Below are positions 53,555 to 62,765 of a stretch of 64,000 bases of DNA, piece after piece. The position numbers were made by a program, and so were the translations under genes. The stretch covers positions 62,001 to 126,000 of the forward strand of contig NZXG01000050.1 of assembly GCA_002701845.1 (NCBI GenBank). The letters run 5' to 3'. Every line of letters starts with the position of its first letter. Within the stretch, counting starts at the first letter, position 1. The notes under the pieces were generated by a model. The model saw nothing but the letters and a program-made list of their open reading frames with translations, did not search any database and was not told the DNA's origin. This DNA is from Pseudomonadales bacterium (lineage in GTDB: Bacteria; Pseudomonadota; Gammaproteobacteria; Pseudomonadales; Ketobacteraceae).

Positions 53555-56272
53555 ATGGGAAAGTCGCTGGTAATCGTGGAATCGCCCGCCAAGGCAAAAA
53601 CCATCAATAAATACCTGGGCAAGGATTTTGTGGTGAAGTCCAGCGTTGGCCATGTGCGGGATCTGCCCACCAGTGGCGGCCGGAAGAAACCGGTGGACCC
53701 CAAGGAGCGGGCCAAACAGGCGGCCATTACCCGTAAAATGGCGCCGGAGGAGAAGGCCCGGTATAAAAAGGAAAAAGCCCATAGCCAGTTGATTTCCCGC
53801 ATGGGGGTGGATCCGGAACACGGCTGGGAGGCTCACTACGAGATCCTGCCGGATAAGCAGAAAGTCGTCAGCGAACTGAAGAAGCTGGCGCAAAACGCCG
53901 ATACCATTTACCTGGCCACGGATTTGGACCGCGAAGGGGAGGCCATCGCCTGGCACCTGCGGGAGGTGATCGGCGGGGATGATGACCGCTACAAGCGGGT
54001 GGTGTTCAACGAGATCACCAAGAGTGCCATCCAGGAGGCTTTCAGCGAGCCGGGCAAGGTTAATGGCAACCGGGTCAATGCCCAGCAGGCCCGGCGCTTT
54101 CTGGACCGGGTGGTGGGCTATATGGTATCGCCACTGCTCTGGGCCAAAATCGCCCGGGGCCTGTCCGCCGGCCGGGTGCAGTCGGTGGCGGTGAAACTGG
54201 TGGTGGAGCGGGAACGGGAAATCCGCGCCTTTGTGCCGGAGGAATACTGGGAAGTCTACGCCGACACCCACACCGCCCACAAAGATGCTCTGCGGCTGCA
54301 GGTGGCCAGGCAGGGGGGCAAAAACTTTCGCCCCACCAATAAGGAACAAACCGATAAAGCGCTGGCGGCCCTGCGCCAGGCCACTTACCAGGTGTCCGGC
54401 CGCGAAGACAAGCCCACCAAATCCCGGCCGGCGCCACCGTTCACCACGTCCACACTGCAGCAGGCCGCCAGTACCCGCCTGGGCTTCAGTGTGAAGAAAA
54501 CCATGATGATGGCCCAGCGCCTGTACGAGGCGGGCTACATCACCTATATGCGTACCGATTCCACCAACCTGAGTGGCGAGGCTATCAACTCGGTGCGGGA
54601 TTATATCGGTGGTAATTTCGGCAGCCGTTATGTGCCGGAGAAACCCAATTTTTACGCCAGCAAGGAAGGGGCTCAGGAAGCACACGAGGCCATCCGGCCC
54701 ACGGATGTAAAGCGGGCCGCCAAGTCCGTTTCCGGCCTGGAAACCGATGCCCAGCGGCTTTACGACCTGATCTGGAAACGCTTTGTGGCCTGCCAGATGC
54801 CGCCGGCGGAATACCTCAGCACCAACCTCACCGTGACCGCCGGTGATTTTGAATTGCGCACCAAGGGCCGGATTCTGAAATTCGACGGTCATCTGAAGGT
54901 GAATATGCCTGGCAGCAAGAAGTCCGACGAAGACATTGAACTGCCGGATGTGGAAATCGGTGAGCAACTGGCATTGCAGCAACTGGATCCCAGCCAGCAT
55001 TTCACCCAACCACCGCCCCGTTATTCCGAGGCCAGCCTGGTAAAAGAACTGGAAAAGCGCGGCATCGGCCGGCCCTCCACCTATGCCTCTATTATTTCCA
55101 CGATCCAGGACCGGGGCTATGTGAAACTGGAAAACCGCCGCTTTTATGCCGAGAAGATGGGGGATATCGTCACCGACCGGCTCAGTGAAAATTTCAATAA
55201 TTTCATGGATTACAGCTTCACCGCCCGGATGGAGGAGCAGCTGGATGAAATCGCCGAAGGCAAGCTGAACTGGAAACAGGTGCTGGATGATTTCTACGCC
55301 GATTTCAAAACCAAGCTGGAAAAAGCCGAGAGCGAGCAAGGGGGCATGCGCACCAATCCGCCGGTGGCAACGGATATCGAGTGCCCGGCCTGTGGCCGCC
55401 CCATGGCCATTCGCACCGGCAGCACCGGGGTGTTCCTGGGTTGTACCGGTTATGCGTTGCCGCCCAAGGAACGCTGCAAGGAAACCATTAACCTGATCCA
55501 CGGCTCGGAAACCATCAACGCCGATGACGACGAGAGTGAAGCCAAGGCCCTGCGGGAAAAACGCCGCTGCCCCAAATGCGGCACCGCCATGGAAAATTAT
55601 CTGATCGATGAAAAACGCAAGCTCCACGTCTGTGGTAACAGCCCGGACTGCGAAGGCTACGAAATCGAAACCGGTAACTTCAAAATCAAAGGCTATGACG
55701 GCCCCATCGTGGAGTGCGACAAGTGCGGCGCCGATATGCAGTTGAAAACCGGGCGCTTCGGCAAGTATTTCGGCTGCACCAATCCCGAATGCAAGAACAC
55801 CCGTAAATTATTGCGCAACGGCGAGGTGGCACCGCCGAAAGCCGATCCTATTCCCATGCCCCATTTGCGTTGCGAAAAATCCGATGATCATTTCCTGTTG
55901 CGGGATGGCGCCTCGGGCCTGTTCCTGGCGGCCAGTCAGTTTCCCAAACACCGGGAGACCCGGGCTCCGCTGGTGGAAGAGGTGAAAAGCGTGGGTGACC
56001 AGCTGGACCCCAAATATAAGTATCTGCTGGATGCTCCGGAAACCGATCCGGAGGGCAACCAGGCCATTCTGCGCTACAGCCGCAAGAACAAAGAACAATA
56101 CGTCATGTCGGAGAATGCCGAGGGCAAAGCCACCGGCTGGAGCGCGGTGTACGATGGTAAGCAGTGGCAGGAGAAAACCGGCGCCAGCGCGAAAAAAGCC
56201 AGCACCAAAAAGCGGGCCGGCGGCAAAAAGAAAGCCGTAAAGAAAGCTGTAAAGAAAGCCGCGAAAAAATAA
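53555..56272 (+). CDS. topA: DNA topoisomerase I
   Basis: Type IA topoisomerase of 905 residues that relaxes negative supercoils. The Toprim domain starts [20 protein letters not shown] and includes [15 protein letters not shown] with the acidic triad. The active-site tyrosine is Tyr331 in ITYMRTDST. Three C-terminal zinc ribbons follow ([30 protein letters not shown]), then two more degenerate ribbon-like units and a Lys-rich tail ([12 protein letters not shown]) that binds DNA. The length compares with 865 in E. coli and 868 in P. aeruginosa. A sigma-70 promoter lies upstream. Confidence 0.97.
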   Translation: MGKSLVIVESPAKAKTINKYLGKDFVVKSSVGHVRDLPTSGGRKKPVDPKERAKQAAITRKMAPEEKARYKKEKAHSQLISRMGVDPEHGWEAHYEILPDKQKVVSELKKLAQNADTIYLATDLDREGEAIAWHLREVIGGDDDRYKRVVFNEITKSAIQEAFSEPGKVNGNRVNAQQARRFLDRVVGYMVSPLLWAKIARGLSAGRVQSVAVKLVVEREREIRAFVPEEYWEVYADTHTAHKDALRLQVARQGGKNFRPTNKEQTDKALAALRQATYQVSGREDKPTKSRPAPPFTTSTLQQAASTRLGFSVKKTMMMAQRLYEAGYITYMRTDSTNLSGEAINSVRDYIGGNFGSRYVPEKPNFYASKEGAQEAHEAIRPTDVKRAAKSVSGLETDAQRLYDLIWKRFVACQMPPAEYLSTNLTVTAGDFELRTKGRILKFDGHLKVNMPGSKKSDEDIELPDVEIGEQLALQQLDPSQHFTQPPPRYSEASLVKELEKRGIGRPSTYASIISTIQDRGYVKLENRRFYAEKMGDIVTDRLSENFNNFMDYSFTARMEEQLDEIAEGKLNWKQVLDDFYADFKTKLEKAESEQGGMRTNPPVATDIECPACGRPMAIRTGSTGVFLGCTGYALPPKERCKETINLIHGSETINADDDESEAKALREKRRCPKCGTAMENYLIDEKRKLHVCGNSPDCEGYEIETGNFKIKGYDGPIVECDKCGADMQLKTGRFGKYFGCTNPECKNTRKLLRNGEVAPPKADPIPMPHLRCEKSDDHFLLRDGASGLFLAASQFPKHRETRAPLVEEVKSVGDQLDPKYKYLLDAPETDPEGNQAILRYSRKNKEQYVMSENAEGKATGWSAVYDGKQWQEKTGASAKKASTKKRAGGKKKAVKKAVKKAAKK

Positions 56273-56277
56273 CCCGG

Positions 56278-58296
56278 TCAGGTGCGGAAACGGCTTAACT
56301 GCGCCAGCATCTGTTCCAGGGCGCTGAGCATCTGCTGTGAGGATTGTTGAGTATCATCGGCGCCGGAGGCCGCCTCCTGGGAGCGGCCGTTGATGGACTT
56401 AATGCTGGCAAGCACCTGGCTCACCGTTTGCGTCTGTTGCAGGCTGGCAGCGGAAATGGACTGGGTGCGGGCGCTGATATGGCTTACACCCTGCAGGATC
56501 TCCTCCAGCTTGGCGGTCAGGTCGTTGGCGGTGTTCACTGAGCGGGCAGTCACCTCACCGCTGAGTTCCATGGCGTTGACGGCCTCCTGGACCCCGGCCT
56601 GAATCTTGCCCAGCACCTGATTGATATCTTCGGTGGCTTCCTGACTGCGTTGGGCCAGCGTGCGTACCTCGTCGGCCACCACCGCAAACCCCCGTCCCTG
56701 TTCGCCGGCCCGGGCTGCTTCAATGGCGGCATTCAGCGCCAGCAGGTTGGTCTGTTCCGCGATATTCCGGATCACCGTCAGAATATCCGTCACCCCCCGA
56801 CTTTGTTCCGCCAGCTGTTCCACCACCTGCGTGGAGTGGGCCATGTTATCGCTGAGGGCATTGAAATTGGTCACCGCTGCTTCCACCAGTTGCTGGCCCT
56901 GACGGGCGTTGGCATCCGCTTCCCGGGCACCGTCTGCGGTCAGTTCCGTTTCCCGCGCGATGGCTTCGGCCGCGGCGCACATCTCCTCCATGGCGTGGCT
57001 GATTTTCGCGGTCTCTGCGGTTTGTCGCCGCACAATATCCGAGTTGCGATCTGCCAATGCCTTGACGTGGGTGGCGTGTTGGGTGACGGTATCGCTGCTG
57101 TCGCGGGCTGCCAGGATCAACTGACGCATCTGTTGTACCATGCGGTTGAAGTTGTCCACCAGTACGGCAAATTCATCCCGGGTGAGCCTGGCGGCGGCCA
57201 CCGTCATATCACCCTGGGCCACCTGATGGGTACTGCCCACCATGTTATCAATGCTGCGGTCCAGGGACAGATACAGGCCGGCATACAGGTAACCGATCAA
57301 TACCAGCAGCGCCAACAGACTGATGACCAGTATCAGCCGGTTGCGTTGCTTCTGCGCCAGCCGCTGTTGCACTGCATTCAGGGTCCGTTCCAGGATGCCC
57401 TGCTCCAGGTTGCGGGCAGTATCGATCAGGGCACTGGCGCGGGCGTTGAACTGCTGCCAGCCCAGGCGCTCGGAAATTGCTTCCACCACCTGATCGTTGA
57501 ACAGATACAGCAGCTGTTCGATGGCCTGGGTGAACTCACCCTGGGCGGCCACCAGAGGATGGTCCGGCGTTTCACCGGTTATTTTCTCCAGCGCCCGCTG
57601 AAACTCCGCCAGGCCGGTTTGGGTGTGGTAGTAACTGGCGTCCACCTCGGTAAAGGTGGCGCTGTCCAGATACTGCATGTTGAGCGTGTTGTTGCCGTAA
57701 CCGCGCAACTGGGTAAGGCGGGCCAGCAGCGGCCGGACGCTGTCCAGATACAATTCCAGATCGGTGGCCACCTGGGGGTCACGGTCATTGGCCAGGCCGC
57801 TGAGGTTGGCCACCTCATAGGTCACGTGGTCCAGCGCCTGTACCAGGCTGCCGTAGGAATTCATGTATTCCCGCAGCATCAGTTTGGCCCCCAAATCCTC
57901 CCGGAACGCCTCCTGGCGGGCCTGTTGCAGGCGGTCCAGCTGTTCGCTCTGCAACAACCGGGATTCGCTGTGGGCATTGATGAACTGATCCAGTTGCTGG
58001 CGGGTGCTGGTGCGCAGACGGGAAATGAGCGCAGCGGTTTGCGGGGTGCGATCGTAATTGTACGCCATGCTCAGATCCCGCAACTCCGCGGCCGTGGCCG
58101 TCACCTGATTCAACTCCTGAATCAGGCTGACGCCAGCCACCTCATTGGCGGTGGTTTGCAGATCCCGCTCCAGTTGTCCCCAGAGCTGGAAACTCAGCAA
58201 CAACAGCGGGCACAGGAACAGCACGCTGATCAGCAAAAACTTGAAGTTGTAGGGCAGGCGACTCATCAGGCCCACCGCCGGGCGGAAAACGTCCAT
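56278..58296 (-). CDS. Methyl-accepting chemotaxis protein
   Basis: Chemoreceptor of 672 residues. TM1 (about 18-38) and TM2 (about 320-343) bracket a 280-residue helical periplasmic sensor domain, long enough for a double four-helix bundle. A HAMP domain follows (SIDNMVGSTHQVAQGDMTV), then the signalling domain with the hairpin tip EQTNLLALNAAIEAARAGE and GFAVVADEVRTLAQRS. It ends without the NWETF-type CheR tether. The stop is 5 bases from that of topA. It interrupts the topA-DUF6586 neighbourhood seen in Pseudomonas. Ligand unknown. A TATAAT on the minus strand (58,451-58,456) may be part of its promoter. Confidence 0.94.
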   Translation of the reverse strand: MDVFRPAVGLMSRLPYNFKFLLISVLFLCPLLLLSFQLWGQLERDLQTTANEVAGVSLIQELNQVTATAAELRDLSMAYNYDRTPQTAALISRLRTSTRQQLDQFINAHSESRLLQSEQLDRLQQARQEAFREDLGAKLMLREYMNSYGSLVQALDHVTYEVANLSGLANDRDPQVATDLELYLDSVRPLLARLTQLRGYGNNTLNMQYLDSATFTEVDASYYHTQTGLAEFQRALEKITGETPDHPLVAAQGEFTQAIEQLLYLFNDQVVEAISERLGWQQFNARASALIDTARNLEQGILERTLNAVQQRLAQKQRNRLILVISLLALLVLIGYLYAGLYLSLDRSIDNMVGSTHQVAQGDMTVAAARLTRDEFAVLVDNFNRMVQQMRQLILAARDSSDTVTQHATHVKALADRNSDIVRRQTAETAKISHAMEEMCAAAEAIARETELTADGAREADANARQGQQLVEAAVTNFNALSDNMAHSTQVVEQLAEQSRGVTDILTVIRNIAEQTNLLALNAAIEAARAGEQGRGFAVVADEVRTLAQRSQEATEDINQVLGKIQAGVQEAVNAMELSGEVTARSVNTANDLTAKLEEILQGVSHISARTQSISAASLQQTQTVSQVLASIKSINGRSQEAASGADDTQQSSQQMLSALEQMLAQLSRFRT

Positions 58297-58533
58297 GGAT
58301 GCCGGGTTCCTCTGTTGTCCAGAACAACGTTGCGTAGAGCGGGGTCGGATAATACGAGCCTGGCCTGAAGCATCCGCGCAAGTAACATTCGCTCAAGGGA
58401 TAAATCGAGGAAAATCAGTCCGCTCAGCGCCAGGACGGCCACTACATACAATTATAGTTGAGAAATCACCAGGTTCCCTCCCGGGGGGCCACCTGCGTAC
58501 AATAGAGCGAAACCAACGCGGCAGGTGACTCCC

Positions 58534-59046
58534 ATGGCCAAGCATAAGTTGAGTAACGCCAATCAAAAGCTGTACTTCGCCCGCTTCTATCTGGACGCCA
58601 TCAACAGTACCCAGGCGGATGCAGCCGTACTCAATCGTGCCGCTTTGCTGGCGGCCCATCGTGAATCCTGTGTGTTCCATCTGACCGGCGCCTATCGGTG
58701 TCTGATCTGGGAGGTGGCTCACACCTATGATGAACCCTATGCAGGCCAGACGGCATTGACGGACTTTCTCCGCCAAGCTGCTGAACGGGAAAAAAGCCTG
58801 CCGGAGCTGGAGCGGATAAGCGCTCTGGAGCAAAGCACCGGCAGCTGGTTGCAGCAACTGCTGGCTGCCTGGCAGCGGATTAATCAGCTGGAAGCCGGTG
58901 CCCGTCCGACTGTCACCGGGGCTGCCCCGGCCGCGATTGACGTGCGGTCGATGAACGAGGCGGATGGGTTTTCGCAACTCCATGATTGGTATGACAATCT
59001 TTCCAATTTGATAGAAGAAATCAGGCAGCTGCTGGGTGAGTGGTAG
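58534..59046 (+). CDS. DUF6586 family protein
   Basis: Helical cytoplasmic protein of 170 residues. MAKHKLSNANQKLYFARFYLD opens the family pattern, followed by FHLTGAYRCLIWEVAHTYD and, at the C-terminus, WYDNLSNLIEEIRQLLGEW. Function unknown. It is found near lexA and topA in Pseudomonas as well. Start at 58,534 is preceded by GCAGGTG; a GTG three codons upstream is less likely. Confidence 0.8.
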   Translation: MAKHKLSNANQKLYFARFYLDAINSTQADAAVLNRAALLAAHRESCVFHLTGAYRCLIWEVAHTYDEPYAGQTALTDFLRQAAEREKSLPELERISALEQSTGSWLQQLLAAWQRINQLEAGARPTVTGAAPAAIDVRSMNEADGFSQLHDWYDNLSNLIEEIRQLLGEW

Positions 59047-59214
59047 CTATTATATATCGCCAGTAACGGTGAATTATTTGTGGGGCCAAAGCCCGACGTG
59101 GTAATATCGACGGCCATTCAGCGATGGATATGACGGCTTTTTGCCGTGCTTTACAGGCTTCTTTCCGTTTTTTTCTATTGCGTCAAACACTTCCATGTCA
59201 CTTGGGTTGGTTGC

Positions 59215-59487
59215 ATGTCCGCATTGTTGGAAATTGTCGAGTTGGAGTCTGGAGAGATTGTACTGCGTCGGGCCGAGGGCGACGGTTCGGCACTGGTGGA
59301 AATCAAGTTCTCTGACGAGGTGCGGGTATTACTTTCTGAACACTCATTGGATGTGGGCAAAGCCATGGTCAGTGCCGGTGTACAGGCGGTGGGAGAGGTA
59401 TACGGTCATGTGCTGGAGGCCCATGAAGAGCCCACTGATGGCAGCCTCACCGAGGACACGGAAGAAGTGCCCGGCGTACTGCACTGA
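59215..59487 (+). CDS. Small conserved protein next to lexA
   Basis: Acidic protein of 90 residues: MSALLEIVELESGEIVLRRAE, then VEIKFSDEVRVLL and VGKAMVSAGVQAVGEVYG. Similar small proteins stand beside DUF6586 and lexA in Pseudomonas genomes; no function is known. The start at 59,215 fits relatives although its ribosome site is weak; the open frame runs from 59,146. Convergent with lexA, 17 bases apart. Confidence 0.75.
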   Translation: MSALLEIVELESGEIVLRRAEGDGSALVEIKFSDEVRVLLSEHSLDVGKAMVSAGVQAVGEVYGHVLEAHEEPTDGSLTEDTEEVPGVLH

Positions 59488-59504
59488 GCGCCCCGGTTCA
59501 CCGG

Positions 59505-60116
59505 TCAGATACCATCCCGCACGATACCCACACCCAAGCCCTCGATTGCGAATTCTTCGCCACTGCCATCCACTTCGATCGGTTCAAAGTCGGGATTTTC
59601 CGGCAGCAGTAAGATTTTATTGCGTTTGCGATCGAAGCGTTTCACGGTGACTTCATCACCAATACGAGCCACTACGATCTGACCTTTGCGGGCTTCGTGG
59701 GTTTTATGAACCGCTAACAGGTCCCCCTCCAGAATGCCGGCATCGATCATGCTGAGGCCCTTGACCCGCAAAAAGTAATCCGCCCGCGGTTGAAAGAATC
59801 CCGGATCCAGCTGACAGCGGCCGAGGATATTCTCCTGGGCCAGCACCGGTTGACCCGCAGCCACCTGACCGATGATGGGCAGACCCGGCTCTGCCGGCTC
59901 CTCCTGCCCCAGCAGGCGAATGCCCCGGGAGGCGCCGGGCACCATTTCAATATAGCCTTTGCGGGCCAGTGTCCGCAGATGTTCTTCCGCGGCGTTGGGG
60001 GAGCGGAAGCCGAAGGTTTCAGCAATCTCCATGCGGGTGGGTGGCATGCCGCTGTCGGCAATATGGGATTTGATCAGTTCCAGAATTTCAGATTGACGCT
60101 TGGTGAGCTTCTCCAT
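59505..60116 (-). CDS. lexA: LexA repressor, SOS response
   Basis: Repressor-protease of 203 residues (E. coli 202). An N-terminal winged helix ([37 protein letters not shown]) reads the SOS box. The self-cleavage bond is Ala87-Gly88 in VAAGQP and the catalytic pair is Ser122 ([10 protein letters not shown]) and Lys159 (EVTVKRF), all offset by three from E. coli. RecA filaments trigger cleavage. A LexA box 36 bases upstream shows autoregulation, and the same box precedes imuA. No sulA-like gene lies beside it, unlike in Pseudomonas. Confidence 0.97.
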   Translation of the reverse strand: MEKLTKRQSEILELIKSHIADSGMPPTRMEIAETFGFRSPNAAEEHLRTLARKGYIEMVPGASRGIRLLGQEEPAEPGLPIIGQVAAGQPVLAQENILGRCQLDPGFFQPRADYFLRVKGLSMIDAGILEGDLLAVHKTHEARKGQIVVARIGDEVTVKRFDRKRNKILLLPENPDFEPIEVDGSGEEFAIEGLGVGIVRDGI

Positions 60117-60152
60117 GATGATGCCAGGCCGGCCCCGTTGCTGTGACAGATA

Positions 60153-60168
60153 CTGTTATTATATACAG
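60153..60168. promoter_or_regulatory. LexA box of lexA
   Basis: CTGTTATTATATACAG matches CTGT-N8-ACAG. On the minus strand it contains TATAAT at the position of the lexA -10. It may also affect the divergent gene at 60,304, whose own promoter lies 41 bases away. Confidence 0.92.
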
Positions 60169-60208
60169 GCTGCGAAATAAAGAAAACCGTGGTTGGCGTT
60201 GTTCATTA

Positions 60209-60236
60209 TTGTCCGGCGCAAACCAGGCTATATAAT
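60209..60236 (+). promoter_or_regulatory. Sigma-70 promoter of the outer-membrane protein gene
   Basis: TTGTCC and a consensus TATAAT are separated by 16 bases, 67 bases before the ATG at 60,304. Confidence 0.55.
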
Positions 60237-60303
60237 CGGGTCCGCCAACCGTTGTCAGTACCGGACAGCGGCATAATAAAACGCAATTGAGCAGGAGTAA
60301 TGC

Positions 60304-61530
60304 ATGAGGATCAGGGAGCTGTGGGGAGGAACCCTGCTGGCCACGATGGCCACCATCAGTCAGGCCGGGCAGTGGCATCTGGAAACCGGGGTTGAATATC
60401 GTTATCTGCCACAGGATAACCCTTATCTCAGTGAGGAGGATGCGGCCTCCGCCAGCCTGCGAGCGGAGTATTTTACCGACTGGAACGACGGCCGCGATCT
60501 GTTGGAGGTCGAGGCCTTCTATCGTTGGTCGGAAACCGATGACGAGCGTAGCCATGGCGATATCCAGGATCTGGCCTGGATCCACGTGGCAGACAGCTGG
60601 GAACTGCGCTCCGGGGTGCGCACGGTATTCTGGGGGGTGACGGAGTTTCAGCATCTGGTGGATATCATCAATCAGGAAGATCAGGTGGAGCGCATCGATG
60701 GCGAAGCCCGCCTGGGGCAGCCCATGATCAATCTGTCGCTGGTGAATGACTGGGGCATTCTGGATCTGTATGCGCTGGTGGGGTTTCGGGAACGCACGTT
60801 TCCGGGGCCGGAAGGCTGGCCCCGGGGCACTTTTCTGATCAGCAATGATGAGGCCCGCTATGAATCCGGCGCCGAAGATAAGCGGGTGGACTTTGCCGCC
60901 CGTTGGTCCCGCTCCATTGCCACCTGGGAAATTGCCCTGTCTTACTTTGGCGGCACCTCACGGGATCCGGAACTGACCCGGTTCAACACCCAGGGTGAAC
61001 TGGTACCCTACTATCGGGTGATTGACCAGGTGGGGCTGGAGCTGCAGTACAACCATGATGCCTGGCTCTGGAAACTGGAGGCCCTGAGCCGCGGCGGGAC
61101 TCGCTATGGCCGTTATTTTGCCACTGTGTTCGGGTTTGAATACACCTACTACGGCGTGTTTGGCCAGGTATGGGATCTGGGAGTGGTGTCAGAATACAAT
61201 TTCGATGAGCGGGGCGGCGATGGCCCGGCGGATGCCTATCTGGAGAATGATATTGTCCTGGGTTTGCGACTGGCGCTGAACGATGCTGCCAGCAGCGATC
61301 TGCTGGTGGCACTGATCCACGATCACCGCACCGAAGAGCGGGTATTGACCCTGGAGGCCAGCCGTCGGTTGGGCGCGGTCTGGACCATCAACCTGGAGGC
61401 ACTGTTCTTCCACAGCGAACAGCCCCCCACGGCGGTGGAGGTGGCCACCGGTACTTTCAACCCGGTTTATAAGCTGGCTCAGAACAGTCGTAATGATTTG
61501 CTTCAGTTGGAGCTGATCCGCTATTTTTAA
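60304..61530 (+). CDS. Probable outer-membrane beta-barrel protein
   Basis: Exported protein of 408 residues. A short signal peptide (WGGTLLATMATISQA, cleavage near 21) leads to GQWHLETGVEYRYLPQDN. Alternating aromatic and polar residues through the protein and a terminal Phe (LELIRYF) indicate an outer-membrane barrel. The WHLETGVEYRY and SWELRSGVRTVFWGVTEFQ segments resemble DUF1302-like porins, but I do not assign a family. It is divergent from lexA and precedes psrA. An AGCAGGAG site stands six bases before the ATG. Confidence 0.7.
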   Translation: MRIRELWGGTLLATMATISQAGQWHLETGVEYRYLPQDNPYLSEEDAASASLRAEYFTDWNDGRDLLEVEAFYRWSETDDERSHGDIQDLAWIHVADSWELRSGVRTVFWGVTEFQHLVDIINQEDQVERIDGEARLGQPMINLSLVNDWGILDLYALVGFRERTFPGPEGWPRGTFLISNDEARYESGAEDKRVDFAARWSRSIATWEIALSYFGGTSRDPELTRFNTQGELVPYYRVIDQVGLELQYNHDAWLWKLEALSRGGTRYGRYFATVFGFEYTYYGVFGQVWDLGVVSEYNFDERGGDGPADAYLENDIVLGLRLALNDAASSDLLVALIHDHRTEERVLTLEASRRLGAVWTINLEALFFHSEQPPTAVEVATGTFNPVYKLAQNSRNDLLQLELIRYF

Positions 61531-61540
61531 ACGGGAATTG

Positions 61541-61583
61541 TTGACAGAGGCGCCTGGCAAACGTAAGTTTCAAACGATCGTTT
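61541..61583 (+). promoter_or_regulatory. psrA promoter with two tandem PsrA-type palindromes
   Basis: A consensus -35 TTGACA (61,541-61,546) is followed by AAACGTAAGTTT (61,559-61,570) and AAACGATCGTTT (61,572-61,583). Both fit the PsrA box AAAC-N4-GTTT; the second is a perfect 12-bp palindrome. Centres are 13 bp apart. The first box covers the expected -10, so PsrA would repress its own gene. Confidence 0.75.
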
Positions 61584-61621
61584 ATGGAGGAGTGGGACCT
61601 CCGGTCAGGAACCTGCGACCT

Positions 61622-62263
61622 ATGGCACAAAAAGAAACCGTGGAGCGAATCCTGGATGCGGCGGAGGCTCTGTTCTCCGAGCGGGGCTTTGCTGAGACAT
61701 CCCTACGCACCATCACCAGTACCGCCGGCGTCAACCTGGCCGCGGTAAATTATCATTTCGGCTCGAAAAAAGCGTTGATACAGGCGGTATTCGAACGCTT
61801 TCTGGAACCGCTGGTGGCGGACATTGAGCGCCGGCTCAGTGAGCTGGAGCAACAGCCGGAAGCCATCAATGTGGAATCCCTGCTTAAGGTACTGTCCAGT
61901 GCCATTTACGAAGTCCACGGTCGTAACACCAACCGGGCCACGGCATTCATGCGCCTGCTGGGGCTGGCCTATACCCAATCCCAGGCGCACCTGCGCAACT
62001 ATATTGCCCAGCGTTATGGGGAAACCTTTCAGCGTTATGCCGGGTTGCTGAAACCGGCGCTGCCCGGCGCCACTGACCAGGAGCTGTTCTGGCATACCCA
62101 TTTTGCGCTGGGTACCGCGATTTTTACCATGTCGAATTTCGATGCGCTGCGGGCCATGGCGGTTAACGACACCGGACACCGGGGTTCAGTGGATTTCATT
62201 GTCAGTCATCTGACGGGTTTTATGGCGGCAGGATTGCGCAATGCCTCGCATCCCCACCGCTGA
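61622..62263 (+). CDS. psrA: PsrA-like TetR family regulator of fatty acid metabolism
   Basis: TetR repressor of 213 residues. The N-terminus MAQKETVERILDAAEALFSE, with SLRTITSTAGVNLAAVNYHFGSKKAL split over the helix-turn-helix, is nearly the same as in P. aeruginosa PsrA, which senses long-chain fatty acids and controls beta-oxidation, rpoS and type III secretion genes. The ligand domain is more diverged (FMRLLGLAYTQSQAHLRNYI is conserved) and the C-terminus about 20 residues shorter. Location beside lexA and before nagZ matches Pseudomonas. Start MAQKET at 61,622 is the family start. Tandem PsrA boxes upstream indicate autorepression. Confidence 0.92.
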   Translation: MAQKETVERILDAAEALFSERGFAETSLRTITSTAGVNLAAVNYHFGSKKALIQAVFERFLEPLVADIERRLSELEQQPEAINVESLLKVLSSAIYEVHGRNTNRATAFMRLLGLAYTQSQAHLRNYIAQRYGETFQRYAGLLKPALPGATDQELFWHTHFALGTAIFTMSNFDALRAMAVNDTGHRGSVDFIVSHLTGFMAAGLRNASHPHR

Positions 62264-62735
62264 AATCCGGATTGATATCGGTGGTCAGCTGCTGGAACTC
62301 TGGCAACAGGGCCGCTGTATCTGCTCCTGGCCGGTGTCCACCGCCCGCAATGGCCCCGGTAACCGGTCCGGCTCCAATCAAACGCCTCTGGGACGGCATC
62401 GGATCCGCGCCTGCATCGGCGCTGATGCGCCGGTGGGCACCGTATTTGTGGGGCGCCGGCCCACTGGTGAAACCTATTCCGCGGAACTGGCCACCCGACA
62501 CCCGGGGCGGGATTGGATACTGACCCGCATTCTCTGGTTGTGCGGAGAGGAAACCGGCGTCAACCGCGGCGGCGACGTGGATTCCCAACGGCGATACATT
62601 TATATTCATGGCACCCCGGATTCGGAACCCATGGGCATTCCGCTGTCCCACGGTTGTATTCGCATGCGCAATGGGGATGTCATTGAATTGTTTGATCGGG
62701 TGGGGCCGGGCACGCCCGTGTTGATCCGGCAATAA
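62241..62735 (+). CDS. L,D-transpeptidase (YkuD domain)
   Basis: Protein of 164 residues forming one YkuD domain. The catalytic motif is YIHGTPDSEPMG...SHGCIRM with nucleophile Cys139. Such enzymes cross-link meso-diaminopimelate residues of peptidoglycan or attach proteins to it. No signal peptide is visible, which is unusual for a cell-wall enzyme; a cytoplasmic or atypically exported form is possible. The start lies 23 bases inside psrA, suggesting coupling. nagZ follows 30 bases downstream, giving a cell-wall pair. Confidence 0.9.
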   Translation: MPRIPTAEIRIDIGGQLLELWQQGRCICSWPVSTARNGPGNRSGSNQTPLGRHRIRACIGADAPVGTVFVGRRPTGETYSAELATRHPGRDWILTRILWLCGEETGVNRGGDVDSQRRYIYIHGTPDSEPMGIPLSHGCIRMRNGDVIELFDRVGPGTPVLIRQ

Positions 62736-62765
62736 GACCGGGCCCATGGAAAAACAAGGAGCACG

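Noticed and set aside
53399-55627. 742-codon open frame on the minus strand opposite topA
   Set aside because: It is the antisense shadow of topA, a GC-rich gene with clear motifs on the plus strand; the translated product is His/Gly-rich and has no family or ribosome site.
56650-58368. 572-codon plus-strand frame opposite the chemoreceptor gene
   Set aside because: The minus strand encodes a complete chemoreceptor with two membrane helices and a conserved signalling tip; the plus frame is its antisense.
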